A stretch of 64,000 nt of DNA from Psychrobacter sp. MF31 (lineage in GTDB: Bacteria > Pseudomonadota > Gammaproteobacteria > Pseudomonadales > Moraxellaceae), in contig NZ_JABBDX010000008.1 in NCBI RefSeq assembly GCF_012847335.1, positions 20,182 through 84,181 on the forward strand, read 5' to 3'. Positions 47,587 to 53,655 of this stretch are shown piece by piece. A program made the translations under genes and the position numbers. How positions within the stretch are numbered: the stretch's first letter is position 1; every line of letters begins with the position of its first letter. The notes below the pieces were generated by a model. That model had not been told where the DNA came from. It did no database searches and saw only the letters and a list, made by a program, of their open reading frames with translations.

Positions 47587-48375
47587 TTAAGAGTACTGTG
47601 CCAGCAAATTTTCAAAGTTTTTTGCCGTAAGCTTGCCAACGTCTTCTGAACTCATACCAAACATATCTGCCAAACAGCTTGCCACAAAGGGCACAAATGC
47701 AGGCTCATTGGGCTTGCCGCGCTTAGGAACAGGCGCTAAGTACGGGCTGTCGGTCTCGATTAATATTCGATCTTTTGGCACTTTTAGCGCCGCCTCGCGA
47801 ATGGTTTGTGCACTTTTAAAGCTAACAATTCCCGAAAAGGAAATATAAAATCCCAAATCAAGCGCCCGTTTTGCCGTTTCCCAATCCTCAGTAAAGCAGT
47901 GAATGATGCCGTGCTCGGCGTTTTCCGACTTTAAAATATCAAGCGTGTCATGTTTTGCCTCGCGCGTATGAACGATGAGCGGTTTTTTTAGCGCTTGACT
48001 GGCATGAATATGACGGGAAAGGCTTGCCTGCTGCTCGGCTTTATTTTCTGTTGACCAATAATAATCAAGTCCCGTCTCCCCGATTGCCCAAACTTTGTCA
48101 TCGCTTGCCGTTTCAACCAAGCGCTCAACGGTTGCTGATTTGAGCACCGCCAAATCCTCGCAAGGATGAATGCCAACGCTCATTCCTAAATTCAGCGCCT
48201 CATCACTAAACTCGTTGACGATTGCGCGGATGTCGTCAAATTCGGCAAAATCACACATGATTGCCATCGCTCGGGTCACGTTTGCCGCTTTCATTGCCGC
48301 AATTGCTCCTGAAAGCTTGCCGTCATGGCGGCTTAAATCCAAACGGTTTAAATGGCAATGGCTGTCTGTAAACAT
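47587..48375 (-). CDS. TatD-family metal-dependent DNase
   Basis: The 262-residue TIM-barrel hydrolase carries the metal ligands: DSHCHLNRLDL (HxH), GETGLDYYWS (Glu), HTREAKHDTLDIL, IHCFTEDWETA and ETDSPYLAPVPKRGKPNEP. It is closest in pattern to YcfH/TatD-like enzymes. It probably acts as a 3'-5' exonuclease or in RNA/D-aminoacyl-tRNA turnover; the exact substrate is unknown. Confidence 0.92.
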   Translation of the reverse strand: MFTDSHCHLNRLDLSRHDGKLSGAIAAMKAANVTRAMAIMCDFAEFDDIRAIVNEFSDEALNLGMSVGIHPCEDLAVLKSATVERLVETASDDKVWAIGETGLDYYWSTENKAEQQASLSRHIHASQALKKPLIVHTREAKHDTLDILKSENAEHGIIHCFTEDWETAKRALDLGFYISFSGIVSFKSAQTIREAALKVPKDRILIETDSPYLAPVPKRGKPNEPAFVPFVASCLADMFGMSSEDVGKLTAKNFENLLAQYS

Positions 48376-48464
48376 AAAAAATCTCGATTATTTTCAATAA
48401 TTTATCATAAAGTTTGCTAGATGGCTGCGAAACTCAAAATTTCAACGCTGACTATAAAGATGGG

Positions 48465-49262
48465 CTAATCAAAAACTTGCCTAATATCGCAAATTTGCAG
48501 CTCACCTAAGTTTTCTTGATAAAAGCTCACATCGACCGATTTATAGCGCATGGTAAATCTTGTACCAACCTCTTTTTGCCGGTAAGCCGGTCGCGGGTCT
48601 TGAGCAATCAGCGCTTTAATGATGGGCAAATCCTCGTTTAAAAGGTTTTGCTGAATATTAAATCTCAACTGCTCCTGCCCTGATTTAGGTTTAGCTTTTT
48701 TTTCACTTTCGATCAATGCTTCAAACTGCGCTTGGGCTGTTGGTAAAATTACAACGTCAATCGGCTTTGGGGCGCTTGGTGCAAAACCAAAACTTGCATC
48801 GGGTAGCGCATCGCTATAGGGAATATAGGGCTTGATATCAATGATTGGCGTGCCGTCAATCAAATCAGCGCCGCTAATTTGCAGCATTACGCGGTTATCG
48901 ATAATTAGTACCTTTTCAAGCTTCACCACCGACAATCCAAGCTTTGAGGGTCTATACATACTGCGACTGGCAAACACGCCAATTTTTTGATTGCCGCCCA
49001 ATCGCGGCGGTCGAACTTGAGCACGAAATGTTTTATCGTCATGATTTTTGAGATTGTTTTTTTTATCGTTATGGTGAAATTGCCAAGTGAGCCAAAGATG
49101 GCTAAAATCACAAAGTCCTTCAAACGCTTCAGGCACATCAAATGGCGCGACCATTTCAATGACGCCTTGCAGCGCTACTAAATTGGGCTGCCTTGGCGCG
49201 CCAAACTTTTGGGACAATGGCGACCTTAAATAGCCAATGATTGGCGCGGTATGCTCTGCCAT
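48465..49262 (-). CDS. trmO: tRNA (adenine(37)-N6)-methyltransferase TrmO
   Basis: The 265-residue protein of the YaeB/VirR family methylates the N6-threonylcarbamoyladenosine at position 37 of some Thr tRNAs. Family signatures are PIIGYLRSPLSQKFGAPRQP, FDFSHLW-like CDFSHLWLTWQFH, RAQVRPPRLGGNQKIGVFAS and DIKPYIPYSDALPDA. A C-terminal domain (RPAYRQ, FTMRYKSVDVSFY) is also typical. Confidence 0.92.
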   Translation of the reverse strand: MAEHTAPIIGYLRSPLSQKFGAPRQPNLVALQGVIEMVAPFDVPEAFEGLCDFSHLWLTWQFHHNDKKNNLKNHDDKTFRAQVRPPRLGGNQKIGVFASRSMYRPSKLGLSVVKLEKVLIIDNRVMLQISGADLIDGTPIIDIKPYIPYSDALPDASFGFAPSAPKPIDVVILPTAQAQFEALIESEKKAKPKSGQEQLRFNIQQNLLNEDLPIIKALIAQDPRPAYRQKEVGTRFTMRYKSVDVSFYQENLGELQICDIRQVFD

Positions 49263-49580
49263 AGTTTTCCTTGATTATGATTGCTTTTATTATGAAAGCT
49301 TTACGTCATAGCTGCTCAAAGTGGTTGCAGCGAAGCTTTATTTTTCGCTAACGATATTCCATTTTATCATGATATCTGCCAAAAGCTGCTCGGATTTTTA
49401 TGCCAAAATTTGTTATCATGGCAAATTTGTTGAGAATGGCTTGCATTCAGCTTGGCTGCGCAACCGCTTTTTATCATGATAAAATTCGGTGTCAATTCAT
49501 CTTAAAATCATTAAAATAATAGCTTTTAAGCTTCTATTATCCTTTTTGCCAACCTATTATTTGCCAACGACGAGGACATT

Positions 49581-50354
49581 ATGTCAAAACTTCGCACCGA
49601 AACGGTCACAGAGGTTCACCACTGGAACGACGATTTATTTAGCATCAAAACCACCCGTGACGACGGTTTGCGTTTTCGTAACGGCGAATTTGCGATGATT
49701 GGTCTGGTCGTTGATGGCAGACCGCTACTTCGCGCCTACTCTATCGCCAGCCCCAATTATGAAGAGCATTTGGAGTTTTTTTCCATTAAAGTTCAAGACG
49801 GTCCTTTGACCTCACGATTACAGCACATCAAAGTCGGTGATGAGTTATTGGTGAGCAAAAAACCAACCGGAACGCTGGTGTTAGACGATTTGCTTCCTGC
49901 AAAGCATCTTTATATGCTGTCAACGGGAACTGGACTTGCGCCGTTTTTATCACTTGCTCGCGACCCTGAAGTTTATGAGCGCTTTGAAAAAGTGATTTTG
50001 GTTCATGGGGTTCGCCACGCTCATGATTTAGCGTATCGCGATATGTTTGAAAATCAGCTTCCCAATGATGAAATCTTTGGCGAATGGTTCCGCGAAAAGT
50101 TTATTTACTACCCAACTGTGACCCGTGAAGACTTTAAAAATAAAGGTCGCATCACCGATTTGATGAAATCGGGCAAGTTTTTTGAAGACATTGGCTTGCC
50201 GCCGATCAACAAAGACGATGACCGTGCGATGCTTTGCGGCAGTATGCCTTTTAACGCGGAAGTATCCAGTATCTTGGATGATTTTGGCTTAACCGTATCG
50301 CCAAGAATGGGGGTTCAAGCGGACTATGTGGTTGAGCGCGCGTTCGTTGGCTAA
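49581..50354 (+). CDS. fpr: Ferredoxin/flavodoxin-NADP+ reductase
   Basis: The 257-residue FAD enzyme matches Fpr. The FAD-binding motif RAYSIASPNYEEHLEFFSIK, the NADP-binding site LSTGTGLAPFLSLARDPEVY, and the C-terminal Cys/aromatic region MLCGSMPFNAEV are present, ending in VVERAFVG. It transfers electrons between NADP(H) and ferredoxin/flavodoxin, for redox or stress needs. It is the last core gene before the tRNA-Leu hot spot. Confidence 0.94.
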   Translation: MSKLRTETVTEVHHWNDDLFSIKTTRDDGLRFRNGEFAMIGLVVDGRPLLRAYSIASPNYEEHLEFFSIKVQDGPLTSRLQHIKVGDELLVSKKPTGTLVLDDLLPAKHLYMLSTGTGLAPFLSLARDPEVYERFEKVILVHGVRHAHDLAYRDMFENQLPNDEIFGEWFREKFIYYPTVTREDFKNKGRITDLMKSGKFFEDIGLPPINKDDDRAMLCGSMPFNAEVSSILDDFGLTVSPRMGVQADYVVERAFVG

Positions 50355-50372
50355 AAAAACTGCAAAAAACGC

Positions 50373-50400
50373 TTGACGGCAGCAATTAGGCTGCTATAAT
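50373..50400 (+). promoter_or_regulatory. Promoter of tRNA-Leu
   Basis: TTGACG (50373-50378) and TATAAT (50395-50400) are separated by 16 bp and followed by a GC-rich discriminator (ACGCGCC), as in stringently controlled stable RNA promoters. Confidence 0.8.
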
Positions 50401-50459
50401 ACGCGCCTATACAGAGAATACTGTAGCCCAACTAGATAACTTCGGTTATTACCCCACAT

Positions 50460-50546
50460 GCCAGTGTGATGGAATTGGTAGACATGACGGATTCAAAATC
50501 CGTTGCCCTTAAAAGCGTGTCGGTTCGAGTCCGACCACTGGTACCA
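50460..50546 (+). tRNA. tRNA-Leu (anticodon CAA)
   Basis: A full cloverleaf can be drawn. The acceptor stem pairs GCCAGTG with CACTGGT (one G-U at the end). The anticodon stem ACGGA/TCCGT has loop TTCAAAA, giving anticodon CAA. A long variable arm (class II, TGCCCTTAAAAGCGTG) and a T-arm GGTTCGAGTCC are present. The encoded 3' end is A-CCA (CCA at 50544-50546). Its 3' 17 bases form part of the attachment site of the element downstream. Confidence 0.97.
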
Positions 50547-50547
50547 A
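50530..50547 (+). repeat. attL core (18-bp repeat in tRNA-Leu 3' end)
   Basis: TCCGACCACTGGTACCAA, identical to 58643-58660. It covers the T-arm to CCA end of the tRNA, so integration leaves the tRNA intact. Confidence 0.93.
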
Positions 50548-50601
50548 TATTTCAAGTTAAGTGCTTGATTGCTAAAGGTTTAAAGATAGTTTAGCTTTTA
50601 G

Positions 50602-50623
50602 CGTGTACATCACAGTGTACACT
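50602..50623 (+). repeat. Left terminal dyad repeat, possible Int/regulator binding site
   Basis: GTGTAC (50603-50608) and GTGTACAC (50615-50622), 12 bp apart, form the inverted repeat GTGTACA/TGTACAC. The 22-bp segment is about 19/22 identical to 58473-58494 at the other end of the element. Confidence 0.65.
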
Positions 50624-50655
50624 TTGATTCAAGTTCAAGCTTAATTTGATAAATT

Positions 50656-50679
50656 AGCCTCCTTTATCGGGGGCTTTTT
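50656..50679 (+). terminator. Intrinsic terminator serving tRNA-Leu from inside the element
   Basis: The 7-bp stem AGCCTCC/GGGGGCT has a 6-nt loop and TTTTT follows. It would replace the native terminator that insertion moved to 58666. Confidence 0.75.
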
Positions 50680-50699
50680 CATGTCTTATGGTTTTTACT

Positions 50700-51240
50700 G
50701 CTGACTTACGACCTCAAATTGAGGGTCAAGGCAAACGCTTGCTATTAATCCCAATTCAAAACTGATTTACCTCTGCTGGGGTTCGTCATCATGCTGAACG
50801 CTTTACGATGTCCAAAAACTAGGGGAAACCTAAGACAAGCCGTTCTAAGTTGTCCGAAAAATGATAGCTGTTTTTGTTTACGACCTCACCTATTTTTACT
50901 CATAAAATAGCGCTACAAGCTAGTAAGGTTAAGGCTTTGAGCGCCATTCACTTTTTGGCAGTTCGTATCCTGTGGTAAACCTTTTTACGGTCTGCAAAAC
51001 CTGTCAAAACCTGACACTACAAGCCCTCACCTTTGGGTGAATGTCCGTCACTGTGTTAACTTATTCATTGCCCAAAATTGGGTGGTCAAGCAACAAGACT
51101 CCTGCTCAATGTTGAGCAAGTCTTGTTCAGTCACCAATGGCGATTGAAGCAAGTTTGCGCTGTAGTATTGGTGGGGTTTACAAGCCTGACATGAATACTT
51201 AATGTCACGATAAGCCATGCGCTTTAATGCTGCTTACGGC
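50700..51240. other. Non-coding, hairpin-rich segment of the element
   Basis: About 540 bp with no ORF worth calling. Palindromes recur: CCTCAAATTGAGG (50712-50724), TCACC/GGTGA (51027-51040), CCCAA-AA-TTGGG (51071-51082), and a 13-bp interrupted stem at 51094-51125 (CAAGACT..GCTCAA with TTGAGC..AGTCTTG). It could hold a structured RNA, a cis replication or packaging site, or degraded DNA. Confidence 0.5.
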
Positions 51241-51243
51241 GTT

Positions 51244-51426
51244 TCAATTGCTCCTATTACCTTTACACCAAGATAACCTTTGATAGCTGGGATTGCTTAA
51301 AGTTTGGGCATTAGGTTTTATCAGGTTTGCTTTGTATCTAAAAATCCATTGATTGCGCTTAGTCCTAGCCGTTTTGTAGCCGTTGCTTCTCATTTCAATG
51401 TGAACTTTTATCAACCTTGACCACAA
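51244..51426 (-). CDS. Doubtful small ORF
   Basis: The 60-codon ORF is basic and aromatic (RSNGYKTARTKRNQWIFRYK). I recognise no family, and no good ribosome-binding site is obvious. It could be a small DNA-binding protein of the element or chance. Confidence 0.25.
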   Translation of the reverse strand: MWSRLIKVHIEMRSNGYKTARTKRNQWIFRYKANLIKPNAQTLSNPSYQRLSWCKGNRSN

Positions 51427-51452
51427 AAAAAAGCGCTCAACTTCGGGCTAAA
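51424..51452 (-). terminator. Possible terminator after the 51.5-kb secreted-protein gene
   Basis: On the minus strand an imperfect AGCCC/GCGCT stem is followed by eight T. The stem is weak. Confidence 0.4.
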
Positions 51453-51468
51453 TCAGATATTTTTAAGG

Positions 51469-51819
51469 CTATGGGATATAGGGATTAAGCTCAATATCTG
51501 TAACACTGCATATTAAAGTATTTTCTTCTTCCTCCATCTGAATAGTGCTTAATGTAACTTTAGATTTTATATCTTTTATTCCGTAATCATATAACACTTC
51601 ACAGTCGCCAACATCGCAATACGCATTTATCAGCTGCTTTCCATACTGTAAATCGACATGATAACCATCTCCAATATCTACGTCTTTAATAATCATGATA
51701 GCTGTTCCATTTTTATTACAGATATCCGGAAGTGAATTTGCTTTAGCTTGTGTCAAAGTAGAAATACTTAGCATCAAAATAAAAACTATTGGTATTGATT
51801 TCAGATCATAGATTTTCAT
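51469..51819 (-). CDS. Unknown secreted protein (element cargo)
   Basis: The 116-residue protein has a signal peptide (IPIVFILMLSISTLTQAKA, cleavage near AKA-NS). The mature part has cysteines in PDICNKNG, AYCDVGDCEVL and LICSV, so one or two disulfides are possible. It is very AT-rich in codon use compared with the flanking core genes. No family is recognised. It pairs with the next secreted protein upstream. Confidence 0.6.
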   Translation of the reverse strand: MKIYDLKSIPIVFILMLSISTLTQAKANSLPDICNKNGTAIMIIKDVDIGDGYHVDLQYGKQLINAYCDVGDCEVLYDYGIKDIKSKVTLSTIQMEEEENTLICSVTDIELNPYIP

Positions 51820-51853
51820 CTTAATTCCTATTTAATAAGTGTATAGGCGATTA

Positions 51854-52429
51854 CTATTGCTCAATCATAATCAATTTGCCATTATCGAAGTATAAGTATT
51901 TATAATTATTATAAGACCATACTTCCCTTGTTCCTTTCGCGGTAGTAAATGTTCTAACTCCGTTTGGCTCTCCCCAATTCGTATTGTTAAGCACTTGCTT
52001 TTTTGTCATTCCAATTTTTGCATTAGGTTTTTTAGCAAGCTCTCGCGCTTTTCTCTCACGTTCTTGGCTTTGCTTATCAAGAGTCCTCATATATTCTTGA
52101 GTTCTCTCCCTCATATCCTCTATATCTTGTTGCTGTTTTAGTTTCATAGTCTTTATAAATTCTTGACGCTTTTCTGTCATTTCCGCATCATTTTTTTGTC
52201 TTGTTTCAAGCTCTAAAAGAGCTTTACCAATGTGGCTTTGATTAACGTCTTGGCTCTCATTCTCTATAGAAGATGGGGAATCTCTAAATTTAATCCTATA
52301 GATATTTTCATTAGAATCATAAGTTATTTTTGGGTAAGAGGTTTCATCACTGGATTCTAAAGTATTAATTTCGCTTGCTTGACTTGTAACCGCTGTAAGA
52401 AATAATGCAATTAGTAGTATTTTTTTCAT
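51854..52429 (-). CDS. Secreted protein with coiled coil and BamE/SmpA-like C-terminal domain (element cargo)
   Basis: The 191-residue protein has a signal peptide (KKILLIALFLTAVTSQASE). A long Lys/Glu/Gln coiled coil follows (about 65-135), then a C-terminal ~55-residue domain: KIGMTKKQVLNNTNWGEPNG and WSYNNYKYLYFDNGKLIMIEQ. This is the pattern of the SmpA/OmlA (BamE) fold. It has no lipobox. An envelope function such as altered phage or nutrient entry is inference. AT-rich codon use, like its neighbour, suggests recent transfer. Confidence 0.65.
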   Translation of the reverse strand: MKKILLIALFLTAVTSQASEINTLESSDETSYPKITYDSNENIYRIKFRDSPSSIENESQDVNQSHIGKALLELETRQKNDAEMTEKRQEFIKTMKLKQQQDIEDMRERTQEYMRTLDKQSQERERKARELAKKPNAKIGMTKKQVLNNTNWGEPNGVRTFTTAKGTREVWSYNNYKYLYFDNGKLIMIEQ

Positions 52430-52607
52430 GTCTTAAACCTTTTGGCTCTAATTTGCCGCTTACGGCGCTGTGATTATTCCTAATACTTTGTGCATCAAAG
52501 CGATTTTAAAACGCGCTCAGCGCCAATCTGTGGTCATAATAACGCGGCTTCCCCCAATGACGGAAGTTAAGCAAAATCAATGGTTTGAACATAAAGTAAA
52601 TCGCTTG

Positions 52608-52907
52608 TTATATCAAAACGACTTCACCGCTTGGCATTTTAGCCGTGATGCTAATCTCTCCGCCTAAGGCGTGAACGTATTGCTGCAAGGTTGATAGCTG
52701 AATATCTTTACCGCTTTCCACCTTTGAGATATTGGCTTGCGATACGCCCATCATGGCGGCAAGTTCGGTCTGTTTTAACGATTGAGCGCGGCGTAATTTG
52801 GCAAGTTCGATTGATTGGCTCAACGCTTTGGCTTTGTTATTGATACGCTGCTTGCTATCGGCTGGCAAGGTTGCCATGTAATCATCTAAGCTTGTAAACG
52901 TGGTCAT
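52608..52907 (-). CDS. XRE-family HTH regulator, HigA-antitoxin-like
   Basis: From the ATG at 52907 (AGGAG ribosome-binding site at 52916-52920) it has 99 residues. The HTH KQTELAAMMGVSQANISKVE lies at about 55-74, followed by STLQQYVHALGGEI, the usual ending of HigA/XRE antitoxins. No HigB-like toxin gene is next to it. A single perfect 8-bp inverted repeat in its promoter suggests autoregulation. Confidence 0.83.
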   Translation of the reverse strand: MTTFTSLDDYMATLPADSKQRINNKAKALSQSIELAKLRRAQSLKQTELAAMMGVSQANISKVESGKDIQLSTLQQYVHALGGEISITAKMPSGEVVLI

Positions 52908-52950
52908 GGTTGACGCTCCTACAAATGATAAGCCGCTAATAATGAGCAAT

Positions 52951-52972
52951 TATATAACAATACGGTTATATA
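52951..52972. promoter_or_regulatory. Operator-like palindrome upstream of the XRE gene
   Basis: TATATAAC (52951-52958) and GTTATATA (52965-52972) form a perfect inverted repeat with 6-bp spacer, about 45 bp upstream of the XRE start codon. A TATAAT-like -10 on the minus strand overlaps it. Confidence 0.55.
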
Positions 52973-53012
52973 TTGTAGTTTTAATAAGAAAGGGTGATTT
53001 ATCAATTAGATT

Positions 53013-53037
53013 ATAAAAGGCGCTCACTTGGAACGCC
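53013..53037 (-). terminator. Intrinsic terminator of the replication operon
   Basis: On the minus strand, the 7-bp stem GGCGTTC/GAGCGCC with a 5-nt loop is followed by TTTTATAAT. It lies just after the TubC-like gene. Confidence 0.7.
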
Positions 53038-53061
53038 CCATCTTACTAAAATCAATGGCTA

Positions 53062-53655
53062 TCATTGCTTCGAGTCGTATTGCCTCATAAAATCTTTTAG
53101 CCCTTGAACGGTATCAGCTGGCAAGGTTCTTATGCGACCATGATTAACAACTCCGGTCGGAATGCTCAAGAATTGACCGCTAATCCCTCTATTCCTTGAC
53201 CAGTTAAAAAACTCAATCGCCATTGCCTCAAATTCCAGCGTGGTTCGCTCAACGGTTGCAAACATATTGTTAAAGTAAACCCACTGATTAGCGCGCAAAT
53301 CCTGCTCTAAACGCTCGGTTTCAAAGTCGCTAAGACTTAACGCCAACTGATACCGCTTGCGCCAATCGCGCCGCTCTATTCGTATCGGCGCTTTGGCGTA
53401 AAGCATCCGGTCACGCTTCTCTTTGACCATATCATCAAGGATAGATAGCGCCACCTGCCAGCGCGTGGGCAGCGGCTCGTCATTGGCAGCTGACTGCAAT
53501 AACGCTTCAATAATCGCAGGCTTGTTTGATTTGAGCATGTCAATGACGACTGGCGTAACGATGCTAATATCGCCCTCATAATGCAAGCCGTCATCGTCTG
53601 CCCAAAGGATAATACCCTGATTTTCTAAACTGTCGATAATGTCGATGGCATTCAT
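53062..53655 (-). CDS. Element protein with TubC-N-docking-like domain
   Basis: The start at 53655 overlaps the stop of the helicase gene by 4 bp (ATGA), giving 197 residues. Residues ~1-50 (IDIIDSLENQGIILWADDDG, then LKSNKPAIIEALL) match the TubC N-terminal docking fold, first known from NRPS proteins but also seen in phage replication clusters. The remaining 145 residues are charged and helical with no known family. Position directly after the helicase suggests a replication accessory role. Confidence 0.6.
   Translation of the reverse strand: MNAIDIIDSLENQGIILWADDDGLHYEGDISIVTPVVIDMLKSNKPAIIEALLQSAANDEPLPTRWQVALSILDDMVKEKRDRMLYAKAPIRIERRDWRKRYQLALSLSDFETERLEQDLRANQWVYFNNMFATVERTTLEFEAMAIEFFNWSRNRGISGQFLSIPTGVVNHGRIRTLPADTVQGLKDFMRQYDSKQ

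Noticed and set aside
52470-52667. 65-codon plus-strand ORF in the satellite
   Set aside because: It runs antisense into the XRE gene and has no recognisable features.
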